Shown: positions 25,798-36,038, counted from the stretch's first letter. The stretch: DNA of 58,438 bases from Nocardia cerradoensis NBRC 101014 (GCF_000308535.1 NZ_BAFW01000094.1:1-58438); one strand, 5' to 3'. The notes: generated by a model not told the origin, from the sequence alone. Numbers and translations are program-made.

Positions 25798-26625
25798 CTA
25801 CCTACCGGTCGAGCCGATCTCCTCAGGCTCTTGCCCGGTCCGTGCGCCCACCGTGGCGGCGATGTGCCTGGCGAGCAGCTGTGGCGCCTGTGCGTGAGCC
25901 AGATGCCCCTGCCCCGGCAGCAGATCGATGCGGGCCTGCGGCAGTGCATCGGCGATGCGGTCGAAGGCGGTGCCGTAGGGTTCGGCGTTCGCGTTGCGTT
26001 CGCCCAGCAGGAGGGTGACGGGCACGGTCAGAGCGCGATACCGCTGTAGGTTCGCCGGATAAACATTGATGGCCTCGAGTTCCGTCGGCAGCGGCGCGGC
26101 CAGCGGCCGCAGCACCGCCCACGCCGGCGATTCCCGCAGTGCGGCAACATATTCCGCGGAGAACCCCGACACGTCGGTGTTGACCAGCCCCACGGCCGCA
26201 TCCAGATCGCCGCGGTCGACGGCGGCGCGCAATGCGGGGATCGCGGCGGGGGCGAAGGGCGCCGATACCGGTTCGTAGGCGATCAGCGAGCGCAGATCCG
26301 ACCGCTCACACGCCGCCTCCAGGGCGACCAGCCCGCCGTAGCTCCACCCGAACAGCTCCACCGCACCGCCGAGAGTGTCGAGGATGTGGTGCAGGTCGTC
26401 GACTTCGGCGCGAACGGAGTAGTCCGACCCCAGCGGACCGCTCGGCACCCGCCCGCGGCGATTGATCGTCACCACCGGATTGGGCAGTCCGAGCCGCTCC
26501 ACCACGGGCCGCCAGGTCGCGGCGTCGGACATCACCCCCGGAACGATCACCAGTGGCGGGCCGTCACCGTCGACGATCTCGGCGGTCAGTACGGTCCCGG
26601 AACGATGGAAAGACGTCGATCTCAT
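25798..26625 (-). CDS. Alpha/beta-hydrolase
   Basis: A 275-residue alpha/beta-hydrolase: oxyanion region VIVPGVMSD, nucleophile elbow GWSYGGL, and GQGHLAHAQAP with the catalytic histidine. It would cleave an ester, lactone or similar; the substrate cannot be told. It sits 14 bp after dnaG's stop side and reads in the same direction, but downstream grouping is uncertain. Confidence 0.8.
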   Translation of the reverse strand: MRSTSFHRSGTVLTAEIVDGDGPPLVIVPGVMSDAATWRPVVERLGLPNPVVTINRRGRVPSGPLGSDYSVRAEVDDLHHILDTLGGAVELFGWSYGGLVALEAACERSDLRSLIAYEPVSAPFAPAAIPALRAAVDRGDLDAAVGLVNTDVSGFSAEYVAALRESPAWAVLRPLAAPLPTELEAINVYPANLQRYRALTVPVTLLLGERNANAEPYGTAFDRIADALPQARIDLLPGQGHLAHAQAPQLLARHIAATVGARTGQEPEEIGSTGR

Positions 26626-26639
26626 TCCGATTGGAACGA

Positions 26640-28550
26640 TCAGGCCACGTTGAAATCATCCGAGTTGCCCATGGCCTGGGTGAGCAGGCTCTTGCGGTAC
26701 TGCTCGAGGGCGACCAGATCGCCGAACAGGGCCATGTAGTCGTCCGGCTGTTCGGTCGACGAGACCCGCTGCAATTTCGACTTGAGCGCGGCGACCTGAC
26801 GCCCGACCCATGCCTCCTGCACCCGCGCCAGCACGCCGGAGATGAATCGGGGGATGTCGTCCATCGATTTCACCGGCAGCGGCTCGGCGGCCAGTTCGGA
26901 GACCAGTGCGCGCAGCATCAGATCGTCGGTGTGGTCGGCGACGCGCGAAACCCATTCCGCGCCACCGAGGCCCGCCGCGGTGCCACCGGCGGCGGCGAGG
27001 GCGGCGCGCACGGCGGTGTAGGCGGGGTGGGTGAACGCCTCGGGCTCGAGGCTGTCGAAGATCGGGCCCGCGGTCGCCGGATACTGCAGGGCGGCGGCCA
27101 GCACCTGCCGCTGCGGCAGTAGGACCGGGTCATTCGGGTTCGGCCGGGCGGCGGCCGACTCCGCGACCGCTGTCTCGGTGGCCGCTTCCCGGCCGGGCAC
27201 GCCCTTCACCGGTTTGCCGCGGCGGGCGTGATCGCCGACCCGGCGCACCACCAGCTGGATGTCGTCCCAGCCGACCCATCCGGCGAGTTTGGTGGCGTAC
27301 GCCTTGCGCAGCGCGTTGTCCTTGATCTGCGCCACCACGGGCACCGCGCGCCGCAGCGCCTCCACCTGCCCCTCGGGGGTGTCGAGGTTGTGGTCGGCGA
27401 GCAGCCCGCGAATCACGAACTCGTACAACGGGACTCGCCGGGCCACCAGATCGCGGACCGCTCCGTCACCGGAACGCTGCCGCAATTCACACGGATCCTG
27501 CCCGTCGGGCGCGACCGCGATATACGTCTGCCCGGCCAGTTTCTGGTCACCGGAGAAGGCCTTCAGCGCCGCGGCCTGACCGGCGGCATCACCGTCGAAG
27601 GTATAGATGATCTCGCCGCGCCAGAAATTGTCGTCCATCAGCAACCGGCGCAACATCGACAGATGCTCGTCACCGAAGGCGGTGCCACACGAGGCGACCG
27701 CGGTCGTCACACCCGCCAGATGCATGGCCATCACATCGGTGTAGCCCTCGACCACCACCGCCTGATGGCTCTTGGCGATCTCCCGCTTGGCGTGGTCGAG
27801 CCCGAACAGCACCTGGGACTTCTTGTACAGCACCGTTTCCGGCGTATTGATGTACTTGGCGGTCATCTGGTCGTCGTCGAACAGGCGCCGCGCGCCGAAA
27901 CCGATGACGTCGCCGCTCAGATTCCGGATCGGCCACAGCAGCCGCCGATGGAACCGGTCGATGGGACCGTGCCGGCCGGGCTTGGACAGCCCCGCCGCCT
28001 CCAGCTCCTTGATGTCGAAACCCTTGCGCAGCAGGTATTTCGTGAGGGTGTCCCAGCCGGCCGGGGCGTAACCGCAGCCGAACTGCCGCGCCGCGTTGGC
28101 GTCGAAATTGCGGTCGGTGAGGTATGCGCGCGCCACCTCCGCACCCGGTTCCCGCAGTTGCGCCTGATAGAACTCGTGCGCGGCCGCATTGGCGGCGACC
28201 AGCCGGGAGCGGGTGCCGCGGTCGCGCTGCACCGAGGTCCCGCCACCCTCGTAGTTGATGGTGTAGCCGATCCGGTCGGCCAGCTGCTCGACCGCCTCGA
28301 CGAATCCGACGTGCTCGATCTTCTGCAGGAAGGCGAACACGTCGCCGCTCTCACCGCAGCCGAAACAGTGGAAATGGCTGTGATTCGGCCGCACGTGGAA
28401 CGACGGCGACTTCTCGTCGTGGAACGGGCACAGCCCCTTCAGCGAATCCGCACCGGCACGCTTGAGCGACACATATTCACCGACGACATCCTCGATGCGT
28501 ACGCGTTCACGTATTGCCGCGATATCGCGATCCGGAAGTCGACCTGCCAC
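26640..28550 (-). CDS. dnaG: DNA primase
   Basis: A 636-residue bacterial primase. The N-terminal zinc-binding domain has Cys41, His44, Cys62 and Cys65 (CPFH...HCFGC). The RNA polymerase core follows with Toprim motifs (VVVEGYTDVMAMHLAG with the catalytic Glu, and YTFDGDAAGQ with the DxD). The C-terminal ~150 residues form the DnaB-binding helical region. It makes RNA primers at the replication fork. The GTG start at 28550 lies 49 bp after dgt, the dgt-dnaG order known from mycobacteria. Confidence 0.96.
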   Translation of the reverse strand: MAGRLPDRDIAAIRERVRIEDVVGEYVSLKRAGADSLKGLCPFHDEKSPSFHVRPNHSHFHCFGCGESGDVFAFLQKIEHVGFVEAVEQLADRIGYTINYEGGGTSVQRDRGTRSRLVAANAAAHEFYQAQLREPGAEVARAYLTDRNFDANAARQFGCGYAPAGWDTLTKYLLRKGFDIKELEAAGLSKPGRHGPIDRFHRRLLWPIRNLSGDVIGFGARRLFDDDQMTAKYINTPETVLYKKSQVLFGLDHAKREIAKSHQAVVVEGYTDVMAMHLAGVTTAVASCGTAFGDEHLSMLRRLLMDDNFWRGEIIYTFDGDAAGQAAALKAFSGDQKLAGQTYIAVAPDGQDPCELRQRSGDGAVRDLVARRVPLYEFVIRGLLADHNLDTPEGQVEALRRAVPVVAQIKDNALRKAYATKLAGWVGWDDIQLVVRRVGDHARRGKPVKGVPGREAATETAVAESAAARPNPNDPVLLPQRQVLAAALQYPATAGPIFDSLEPEAFTHPAYTAVRAALAAAGGTAAGLGGAEWVSRVADHTDDLMLRALVSELAAEPLPVKSMDDIPRFISGVLARVQEAWVGRQVAALKSKLQRVSSTEQPDDYMALFGDLVALEQYRKSLLTQAMGNSDDFNVA

Positions 28551-28599
28551 GGCAACCGAGTCTAGCCGCGTACCGGTCGGCCCACGCCGACGACCGGGG

Positions 28600-29862
28600 T
28601 CATCGGGCCGCGATCCGCTCCAATCGGCTCTCGGTGTAGGAGGCGATCTGGTCGACGATCACGCGTACCCGGGCGGTGTCGTCGGTGGCCGCCTCCCACC
28701 ACGGGAGCAGGATCGGGTCGAGGCCCTGGGGGGCGCCGGCCAGCAGGCGCTCGGCCACGAAGCGGATGCGCTCGCGCTGTTCGGCCTGGCGTTCGTGATG
28801 TCGGGGGTCGGACATCACGTATCGCAGCGCGACCGTTTTCAACAGCGCCACCTCCGCGGCCACGACGGCGGGCACCTCCAGATCGGCGGCGTAGCGGCAC
28901 AGCGACTGCCCGGTCCACGCCGCGCGGGTCGCCTCGACCGCCGCGGTCGCGAACCGGCCGACCAGATCGCTGGTCAGCCGCTTGAGCGCGACCGAGGCCC
29001 GCAGGGTGCCGTCGTAGCCGGCGGCCTCGGCGATCACCTGCAACTGCGAGAGCCGCTGGGCGGCCGCGATCAGATCGTCGGCGGACAGGTCGCGGTGCTG
29101 GCGCTGGCCCAGTTCGGCGAGGGCGGCCTGTTCGTCCGGATCGGCGAGCGCCCGCAGATCGATCCGGCCCGCGATCACGCCGTCCTCCACATCGTGCACC
29201 GAGTACGCCACGTCATCGGACCAGTCCATGACCTGCGATTCCAGCGACTGCCGACGCTCGGGCGCGCCCTTGCGGATCCAGTTCAGCCGATCCAGATCGG
29301 CGTCGTAGGCGCCGAACTTCGCACCGGAAGCCGTTCTGCCCCAGGGGTATTTGACAGTGGCGTCGAGGGCGGCGCGGGTCAGGTTGAGGCCGTAGCTCTC
29401 CCCCGCCGTGTCGAAGACCTTCGGCTCCAACCGGGTCAGAATCCGCAGGTTCTGGGCGTTGCCCTCGAACCCGCCGTAGGCGTCGGCGAATTCGTCGAGG
29501 GCGCGTTCCCCGTTGTGGCCGTACGGCGGATGGCCGATGTCGTGGGCCAGCCCGGCCAGATCGACCAGATCCGCGTCACAGCCCAGCCCCTCGGCGATGC
29601 TGCGCCCGATCTGGGCGACCTCCAGCGAGTGGGTGAGCCGGGTGCGCGGCGTGTCACCGTCGCGCGGGCCCATCACCTGGGTTTTGTCGGCAAGTCGCCG
29701 CAGTGCCGCCGAATGCAGCACCCGCGCCCGGTCCCGCGCGAAGTCACTGCGCCGGGCGGGTGACGGCGACCACCGCAACCCCGCCGTGGGCGAGGTCTCG
29801 GACACCATGCGCTCGTGGTCGCTGTCGGCATACGGGCATTCGGGCATCGCGTCGAAACTCAT
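28600..29862 (-). CDS. dgt: dGTP triphosphohydrolase-like HD protein
   Basis: A 420-residue HD-domain protein with [20 protein letters not shown], the HD motif [15 protein letters not shown] and [16 protein letters not shown]. It removes triphosphate from dNTPs (dGTP in E. coli Dgt). It lies immediately upstream of dnaG and 24 bp downstream of the DUF218 gene, matching the dgt-dnaG arrangement of related actinobacteria. Confidence 0.92.
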   Translation of the reverse strand: MSFDAMPECPYADSDHERMVSETSPTAGLRWSPSPARRSDFARDRARVLHSAALRRLADKTQVMGPRDGDTPRTRLTHSLEVAQIGRSIAEGLGCDADLVDLAGLAHDIGHPPYGHNGERALDEFADAYGGFEGNAQNLRILTRLEPKVFDTAGESYGLNLTRAALDATVKYPWGRTASGAKFGAYDADLDRLNWIRKGAPERRQSLESQVMDWSDDVAYSVHDVEDGVIAGRIDLRALADPDEQAALAELGQRQHRDLSADDLIAAAQRLSQLQVIAEAAGYDGTLRASVALKRLTSDLVGRFATAAVEATRAAWTGQSLCRYAADLEVPAVVAAEVALLKTVALRYVMSDPRHHERQAEQRERIRFVAERLLAGAPQGLDPILLPWWEAATDDTARVRVIVDQIASYTESRLERIAAR

Positions 29863-29886
29863 GAGGGATACCGCCTGGTACGTGTC

Positions 29887-30579
29887 TCACTGCTCCGCGG
29901 TGTATTTGAAATCCGCGGAGAAGTGGGTGAGCTGATACCACAGCAGGGCGCCGGTTTCGCGGGCGATGCCGTGGAACTGGGACTCCCGGGTGTAGACCGC
30001 CGGGCCGGTGCGGGTCGGCGCGGTCCACGCGTCCAGACCGGCATCGCGGGCCATGGTGCGGGTACGCAGCGAATGCCACGGATCGCTGACCAGCACCGCC
30101 GACGACAGATCGCGGGCCCGCATCGCGGAGGCGACCGCCTCGATACTCTGCAGCGTGTCCGATCCGGTCTCCACGGCCAGCACCCGGTCGGCGGGTACGC
30201 CTCGATTCTTCAGATAGTTCTTACCGGAGGCGGCCTCGGTGTAGTTGTCGCCCACCTGCTTGCCGCCGACCGTGATCACCAGCGGCGCAACACCTTTGGT
30301 GTACAGGTGGTAGGCCTGGCCGAGCCGGGCCTCGAACACCGAGGACGGGGTGCCGTCGTATTGCGCGGCGCCCAGCACCACGATCGCGTCGGCACGGCTG
30401 TAGTCGTCGATCCGCGCCACCTGCCAGACCCGGAAGGCGGTGCCGCCGACGAGCACGACCCCGATGAGGACGGTGCCGGCGATCACCCGGCGCACCCAGC
30501 GCACGACCGCCGATCCGCGCGGACGGCGCGGCGCGGCGGGCGGGCGGGTCGGTGCGGGATGGGTGAGGGCCGAGGGCAT
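29887..30579 (-). CDS. DUF218/YdcF-SanA-type membrane-anchored protein
   Basis: A 230-residue protein with one N-terminal membrane helix (WVRRVIAGTVLIGVVLVGG), then a DUF218 domain (ADAIVVLGAAQYDGTPS, ITVGGKQVGDNYTEA, VLVSDPWHSLRTR). SanA/YdcF proteins influence envelope permeability or polyisoprenyl metabolism; the exact role here is unknown. ATG at 30579 is chosen; an upstream GTG at 30672 would add an octapeptide repeat encoded by the 24-bp duplication at 30620-30667. Confidence 0.75.
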   Translation of the reverse strand: MPSALTHPAPTRPPAAPRRPRGSAVVRWVRRVIAGTVLIGVVLVGGTAFRVWQVARIDDYSRADAIVVLGAAQYDGTPSSVFEARLGQAYHLYTKGVAPLVITVGGKQVGDNYTEAASGKNYLKNRGVPADRVLAVETGSDTLQSIEAVASAMRARDLSSAVLVSDPWHSLRTRTMARDAGLDAWTAPTRTGPAVYTRESQFHGIARETGALLWYQLTHFSADFKYTAEQ

Positions 30580-30619
30580 TCCCCGAGTGTGCCAGTGCTC
30601 GGTCACGCCACGATTGCGG

Positions 30620-30667
30620 AGCGCCGGATCCTCACCGCTGCGCAGCGCCGGATCGTCACCGCTGCCG
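30620..30667. repeat. Two 24-bp tandem repeats before the DUF218 gene
   Basis: Units 30620-30643 and 30644-30667 are nearly identical (AGCGCCGGATC, then C or G, TCACCGCTG). A multiple of three, it would read as an octapeptide repeat if the upstream GTG start of the following gene were used. Confidence 0.6.
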
Positions 30668-30681
30668 GGCACCGGAACCGC

Positions 30682-31389
30682 TCACCAACCGCGTTGCCGC
30701 CACTGCGCGAGCTGCGGACGTTCGGCACCCAGGGTGGTGTCGTCGCCGTGGCCCGGGTAGACGACCGTATCGTCGCCGAAGCGGTCGAACACCTTGCTGG
30801 TGACGTCGCTGTAGAGGGAATCGAAATCCTCCGGGGAGGTGGTGCGGCCGACACCACCCGGAAACAGGCAGTCGCCGGTGAACAGATGGGTGCGGCCGGA
30901 GCCGTCGGTGAGCGCCAGCGCGACGGAGCCCGGGGTGTGTCCGCGCAGGTGGATGACGTCGAACCGCAAGTCGCCGATCGAGACGGTGTCACCGTCGGCG
31001 AGCAGCCGATCCGGCCGCACCGGAAGCGGTTCGGCGTCCAGGGCGTGCGCGGCGGTCGGTACGCCGGTGTCGGCGACCACCGCGCTCAGTGCCTGCCAGT
31101 GGTCGAAATGCTGATGGGTGGTGACGATCAGCCGCAGCCGCCCCGGCACCTCCTGGTCCAGCAGGGCCTGGATGCGTTCGGATTCGTTGGCGGCGTCGAT
31201 CAGCACCGCGTCGCCGGTGGCGGCGTCCTGCACCAGATAGACGTTGTTGTCCATACCGCCGACCGACATCTTGACGATCCGGGCGCCCGGCACGTCGCGC
31301 TGCTGCGGATTCGTGCCCGGCGCGACGTGGCCCGTATAGGGGATATCCAGCGTGATCACCCTGCCGATCGTAATCATCGGTTCCGACAC
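30682..31389 (-). CDS. MBL-fold metallo-hydrolase (glyoxalase II-like)
   Basis: A 235-residue metallo-beta-lactamase-fold hydrolase: the metal motif THQHFDHW, LRGHTPGSVAL, FTGDCLFPGG and a final YPGHGDDT. No signal peptide. It belongs to the large glyoxalase II/persulfide-dioxygenase group; substrate unknown. The GTG at 31389 or the ATG at 31377 may start it. Confidence 0.82.
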   Translation of the reverse strand: MSEPMITIGRVITLDIPYTGHVAPGTNPQQRDVPGARIVKMSVGGMDNNVYLVQDAATGDAVLIDAANESERIQALLDQEVPGRLRLIVTTHQHFDHWQALSAVVADTGVPTAAHALDAEPLPVRPDRLLADGDTVSIGDLRFDVIHLRGHTPGSVALALTDGSGRTHLFTGDCLFPGGVGRTTSPEDFDSLYSDVTSKVFDRFGDDTVVYPGHGDDTTLGAERPQLAQWRQRGW

Positions 31390-31441
31390 GGGTCGGCCGG
31401 ATCAACGCCCCTCGCGCCGTGTCGGCGGATACATTCGTGCT

Positions 31442-33439
31442 ATGCCGCCGCACTCGCGTCCTCGCCGATCACAGCCGCCGACGCTGCTCGCGGTGCTGCT
31501 GTCGATCGTGTTCGGGTTCGTGCTCGGCTGCTGCGGCCCGGCCGTCGCCGACGAACCGATGCGGCTCAACGAATACGTCACCGATTCCGCCCAGGTTCTC
31601 GACGGTCCGCAGCGCGACACCGTGCGCGCCTCGGTGGACGCGCTCTACACCGCGCACCGGGAGCGGCTGTGGGTGGTCTACGTCCGCGATTTCGGCGGCG
31701 TGGACCCGCAGACCTGGGGGCAGCGCACGGCGACCGCGTCCGGATTCGGCGACCGCGATGTGCTGCTGTCGATCGCGACCAGCGATCGCTCCTATTCCTT
31801 CACCGGCGCGCTCCCGCCCTCGGTGAGCGACGCGGAACTGAATTCGCTGCTCACCGATCAGGTCGAGCCGCGACTGCACAACGGTCAGTGGGCCGAGGCC
31901 GCGGTGGCCGCGGCCGATGGATTGTCCACGGCCATGGGCGATTCCGGTGGTGTCGGGATCTGGCCACTGATCGTGATCACCCTGATCGTGCTGGGTGTGA
32001 TCGGTGTGGTGCTGGGGTATTCCCAGTTGCGCCGGCGGGCCCGGGGCCGCGCGGAGACCGACGCCGCCCGCGCGGTCGACCCGACCGACACCGCCGCGCT
32101 GGCTCGGCTCCGCCCGGATCTGCTCGAGTCCCGTTCGGCGCGGGTGCTGGTCGACACCGACAACGCGATCCGGGCCAGTGCCGAGGAACTGCGGCTGGCC
32201 ACCGACGAATTCGGCGCCACCGCGACCGCACCGTTCGCGGCCGCGCTCGAGTCGGCGAAACGGGCGATGGCACATGCCTTTTCGATCCGCCAGCGACTCG
32301 ACGACGATATCCCGGAAACCCCTGATCAGCGCCGCGATCTGCTGATCGAGCTGATCACCACCTGCGGGCGGGCCGACGCCGAACTCGACGACAGGGTGGC
32401 CGAATTCGACGCGATGCGCAATCTGCTGATCGATGCGCCGCAACGACTGGACGCGCTGACTCGCGATGTGGTCGATCTCACCGTGCGGCTGCCGCGCTCG
32501 GAGGAGACCCTGCGGCAGTTGCTGGCCGCCCAGCCGGAATCGGTCACCGCGCCGGTGCGCGACAACGTGGCGATGGCACGGGAGCGAATCGGGTTCGCCG
32601 AGAACACGATCGAGCAGGGCCGCCTGGCCGCGGCCGCGCCGGTCGGTCGGCAGGGCGGGGTGGTCGCGGCGATTCGCGGCGCGGAGGCCGCGGTGACCGC
32701 CGCCCGCACCCTGCTCGACGCCGTGGACACCGCCGAAACCGATATCACCCAGGCGCGGGCCGGGCTGCCCGCGGCGATCGACGAACTGGGCCGCGACCTC
32801 GAGACCGCGCAGGGCCTGACCGAACACGGCGGCCCGGAACTGGCGGCGGCGATGTCGGGCGCCCGCACCGCGTGGGAGGCGGCCCGGACCACCGGGGACC
32901 ACGATCCGCTCGGCACGTTCCACCGCGCGGTCGCGGCCGATACCGCACTGGATCGCGCGGTAGCGGCGGCCGGTGAGCGCAAACTCGCCGCCGAGCAGCT
33001 GCGGCGCCGCCTGGACCAGGCCGTGATCGCCGCGCAGAGCCAGGTCCGCGCCGCCGCCGATTTCATCGACACCCGCCGCGGCGGTATCGACGCCGCGCCC
33101 CGCACTCGGCTGGCCGAAGCGCAGCGCAATCTCGATCGGGCGCAGGAGCTTTCGGCCACCGATCCGCAGGCGGCACTGAGCAGTGCCCAACAGGCCGCCG
33201 ATCTGGCCACCCGCGCACTGCACGCCGCCGAGGCCGATGTGCGGGAGTGGCAGACCCGTCGCCCGGCTTCCGGGACGTCACAGGCCGGCGCGGTATTGGG
33301 CGGAATTCTGATCGACAGCCTGCTGCGCGGCGCCGGGAGTGGCTATCGCGGCCGTTCGATGGGCGGATCCGGATGGGGTCCGGCCTCTTTCGGCGGCTCC
33401 GACAGTTCCCGGCGGATCAGCCGCGGCGGGCGTTTCTGA
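31442..33439 (+). CDS. TPM-domain membrane protein with long coiled-coil region
   Basis: The 665-residue protein has a signal/anchor (LLAVLLSIVFGFVLGCCGPA), an extracytoplasmic TPM domain (residues ~35-155: NEYVTDSAQVLDG, YVRDFGGVDPQTW), a membrane helix (WPLIVITLIVLGVIGVVLGY), a long Ala/Arg/Glu-rich helical region predicted as coiled coil, and a Gly/Ser-rich C-terminus (GSGYRGRSMGGSGWG). TPM proteins of this layout are linked to envelope maintenance. ATG at 31442 precedes the signal peptide directly; an earlier frame start adds only charged residues. Confidence 0.75.
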   Translation: MPPHSRPRRSQPPTLLAVLLSIVFGFVLGCCGPAVADEPMRLNEYVTDSAQVLDGPQRDTVRASVDALYTAHRERLWVVYVRDFGGVDPQTWGQRTATASGFGDRDVLLSIATSDRSYSFTGALPPSVSDAELNSLLTDQVEPRLHNGQWAEAAVAAADGLSTAMGDSGGVGIWPLIVITLIVLGVIGVVLGYSQLRRRARGRAETDAARAVDPTDTAALARLRPDLLESRSARVLVDTDNAIRASAEELRLATDEFGATATAPFAAALESAKRAMAHAFSIRQRLDDDIPETPDQRRDLLIELITTCGRADAELDDRVAEFDAMRNLLIDAPQRLDALTRDVVDLTVRLPRSEETLRQLLAAQPESVTAPVRDNVAMARERIGFAENTIEQGRLAAAAPVGRQGGVVAAIRGAEAAVTAARTLLDAVDTAETDITQARAGLPAAIDELGRDLETAQGLTEHGGPELAAAMSGARTAWEAARTTGDHDPLGTFHRAVAADTALDRAVAAAGERKLAAEQLRRRLDQAVIAAQSQVRAAADFIDTRRGGIDAAPRTRLAEAQRNLDRAQELSATDPQAALSSAQQAADLATRALHAAEADVREWQTRRPASGTSQAGAVLGGILIDSLLRGAGSGYRGRSMGGSGWGPASFGGSDSSRRISRGGRF

Positions 33440-33449
33440 TCTGCTCGTC

Positions 33450-33947
33450 TCACCGTGCCGGTGGCACGGCTTCGCCGGTGCGCGTCGCGAGCCACTGCTG
33501 CAGTTCGATCAGGTTGCCCTCGGGATCGCGCAGATAGGCGCAGCGCAGGCGTCCGTCGTATTCGACCGGTTCGCCGGAGATTTCGGCGCCGCGGGCGGTG
33601 ATCACGGCGAGATAGTCGTCCAGGTCGTCGACCCGCAACGACACCATCGCCGTGTCGGCGGCCGGGGCCGGCGCCCCGTCTCCACCCGACGCCGGGCGAG
33701 CATCGATCCCGGACCGCAACGTATCCCCCAGCGCCGCCGCCAGATTCGCGCGCTCGTGCAGCGCGAGCGTGCTGCCCAGTTCCGGTTTGAACGCCGCGTA
33801 GGGCGGGCGCGGGTCGTCGGTTTGCGGTGTGAGTCCGAGAACGTCGCGGTAGAACGCCATGCAGCGGTCGAATTCGGACACGATCAGGCGGATCTGCGTC
33901 AGATGCACATCGGCGAATCTACGCCCGCCGCGATCACGGTCGCTCAC
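33450..33947 (-). CDS. VOC/glyoxalase-family protein
   Basis: A 165-residue vicinal-oxygen-chelate fold protein (LIVSEFDRCMAFYRDVLGL, later ADTAMVSLRVDDLDDYLAVI, ending RDPEGNLIELQQWL). Substrate unknown. The GTG at 33947 overlaps the response-regulator stop as GTGA, favouring this start; the domain proper begins about 14 residues later at a second GTG. Confidence 0.7.
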   Translation of the reverse strand: MSDRDRGGRRFADVHLTQIRLIVSEFDRCMAFYRDVLGLTPQTDDPRPPYAAFKPELGSTLALHERANLAAALGDTLRSGIDARPASGGDGAPAPAADTAMVSLRVDDLDDYLAVITARGAEISGEPVEYDGRLRCAYLRDPEGNLIELQQWLATRTGEAVPPAR

Positions 33948-34567
33948 AACCAGCCGAGACGTTCGGCCGCACGGACGGCTTCGGCACGAGTGCGGGTGCC
34001 GGTCTTGCCGATCGCGGCCGAGAGATGGTTGCGGACGGTTCCCTCGGACAGATGCAGCCGCTTCGCGATGACCCCCGCCGTCGACCCGTCGGCCGCGGCG
34101 GCGAGCACCTCGCGCTCGCGTGCGGTGAGCGGAGAGGTTCCGGCGGTGAGGGTTTCGGTGGCCAGCGCCGGATCCACCACTCGCAGGCCCATGTGCACGC
34201 GCCGCACCGCATCCGCCAATTCCCGTGCGGGCGTGTCCTTGACGACGAATCCACCGGCTCCGGCGTCGATGGCGCGGCGCAGGTAGCCGGGGCGGCCGAA
34301 TGTGGTCACCATCAGAATCCGGATGCGCGGGAATTCGGCATGCAGCTGCGCCGCCACCGAAATTCCGTCCATTCCGGGCATTTCCACATCGAGCAGCACC
34401 ACATCCGGGGTGGTGCGCCGCACCGCGTCGAGAACCTCGTCACCCCGGCCCACCTCGGCCACCACCTCGAGGTCGGCCTCCAGCCCGAGCAGCGCCGCCA
34501 GCGCGCCGCGCACCAGCGCCTGATCGTCGGCGAGCAGCAACCGGATCACCGCCGTCGCCCCCGCCAT
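33944..34567 (-). CDS. NarL/LuxR-family response regulator
   Basis: A 207-residue regulator: receiver domain with acidic pocket LLADDQALVR, phospho-acceptor Asp60 in VVLLDVEMPGMDG and VKDTPARELADAV, then a LuxR-type HTH (LTAREREVLAAAADGST, KRLHLSEGTVRNHLSA). Pairs with the DesK-like kinase upstream, although 195 bp separate them. It likely controls the adjacent ABC exporter operon. Confidence 0.88.
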   Translation of the reverse strand: MAGATAVIRLLLADDQALVRGALAALLGLEADLEVVAEVGRGDEVLDAVRRTTPDVVLLDVEMPGMDGISVAAQLHAEFPRIRILMVTTFGRPGYLRRAIDAGAGGFVVKDTPARELADAVRRVHMGLRVVDPALATETLTAGTSPLTAREREVLAAAADGSTAGVIAKRLHLSEGTVRNHLSAAIGKTGTRTRAEAVRAAERLGWL

Positions 34568-34762
34568 GATTCACCGACCGACATCATCCATCGCACACCT
34601 GCGACCCTAATCCGGACGACAGACTCGCCGCCGCCCGACCGGTCGAACCTCGGCGCGGCACCCCGGCCGTCCGACCGCAGCCTGCACCTCGCTCGATACC
34701 GGGCCACAGTGGTGACCGTGCCCGGTGAGGGGGCCGGTGTCGTTCGTGGCCGCCTGCTTCAC

Positions 34763-35956
34763 TCAGCGTTGCTCATCCGCCGTGGTGAAGTCCACGGCGA
34801 TCGAGGTTCCCCCGCCGGGAAGTGTGTCGACGGTGAACACACCGCCCTCAGCGCGCACCCGGTCGCGCAAGCCGGTCAGTCCGGAGCCGAAGACGCTGCC
34901 GGACAGCCCTTTTCCGTCGTCGACGATGTCGATCCGCGATTCGCTCACCCGTACCCGGCAGTGGCGGGCACCGCTGTGGCGCACCACGTTCGTCACCGCC
35001 TCGCGCAGGACCCATCCGAAGATCACCGCATATCGCTCGGGGACTTCGGCCGGGTCCGGGAGCTCCGCCTCGATACCGGCGGCGCGCAGGGCCGTGCGGG
35101 CGTTGACCAGTTCACTCGCGAGCGACACCTCGCGCAGTCCGCCGACCGTATCGCGCACCCCCGCCAGCGCCTCCCGGGCGAGTCGCTCCACATCGGCCAT
35201 CTCCTGCCGGGCCCGGGACGGATCCGAATCGAGCAGCCGTTGCGCCAATTCGGTTTTGACCGTGATGACGGTCAGCGAGTGACCCAGGATGTCGTGCACG
35301 TCGCGTGCCACGCGGTTGCGTTCCTCCACGATCGCGAGTTCGCCCTGCTGACGGCGCGTCAGTTCCCGCAACTGGCCGCGCCGGCGGCCGATTTCGCGAC
35401 CGGTCCACATCACCACCGGAATGAAGGCGAAATACAGCGGGGCGCTGCCGTAATGCAGCGACAGGCCGATCAACAGCGCGGCCGTACCTGCCACTACCGC
35501 ACCGGATTTCGCGGTCGGGAGCACGAAGACGGCGGCGGCCGCGACGTAGATGACGGTGCCCAGGCCGGTGACACCGAGCAAAACGGTCATCGTGGCGGCG
35601 AGCGCCGCCAGCGCGCCCACCACGAGCCATCGCGGCCACTCGTACGAGACGGGCAGCACCGCCTGTGCGTGTCCCTCGTCCCAGTCCGGTTGCCGGAACG
35701 GACCGAAGCACGAGGCCGTCAGCACCCAGAAGACCGCGAGGCATACCGCCGCCGCGACGGCTCGCATCCGGTGCCCGTCCTGCCATTGCGAGACGATCGG
35801 CGCGATCAGATAGAGCAGCCAGATCAAAGCCAGCACCGCGCCGAAGAACAGGCGTCGATGCTGGATGGCGGTATGCGGGGCGGGTTCGCGGTCCATCCTG
35901 CGGGCGATCCGGTCCAGCGCTCCGGATATCGGCCGATCGACCGGGGGTACCCGCAT
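34763..35956 (-). CDS. DesK-type sensor histidine kinase
   Basis: A 397-residue membrane kinase with five to six N-terminal membrane helices, a HisKA_3 dimerisation helix (ARDVHDILGHSLTVITVKT, His in VHDILGH), and an ATP-binding domain (NVVRHSGARHCRV, DDGKGL, GSGLTGLRDRVR). Start 35956 (MRVPPVDRP) is fixed by GGAGGG 5 bp upstream; a longer frame runs to 36055 and would overlap the permease gene. Partner: the NarL-type regulator downstream. Confidence 0.88.
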   Translation of the reverse strand: MRVPPVDRPISGALDRIARRMDREPAPHTAIQHRRLFFGAVLALIWLLYLIAPIVSQWQDGHRMRAVAAAVCLAVFWVLTASCFGPFRQPDWDEGHAQAVLPVSYEWPRWLVVGALAALAATMTVLLGVTGLGTVIYVAAAAVFVLPTAKSGAVVAGTAALLIGLSLHYGSAPLYFAFIPVVMWTGREIGRRRGQLRELTRRQQGELAIVEERNRVARDVHDILGHSLTVITVKTELAQRLLDSDPSRARQEMADVERLAREALAGVRDTVGGLREVSLASELVNARTALRAAGIEAELPDPAEVPERYAVIFGWVLREAVTNVVRHSGARHCRVRVSESRIDIVDDGKGLSGSVFGSGLTGLRDRVRAEGGVFTVDTLPGGGTSIAVDFTTADEQR

Positions 35957-36038
35957 CCTCACCCTCCGTCTCCTGCCCTGGCCGCCGGATTTCGACGCTA
36001 CCGCACCGTCCACCGGGGCGGACGGTGCGGCGCGACGG

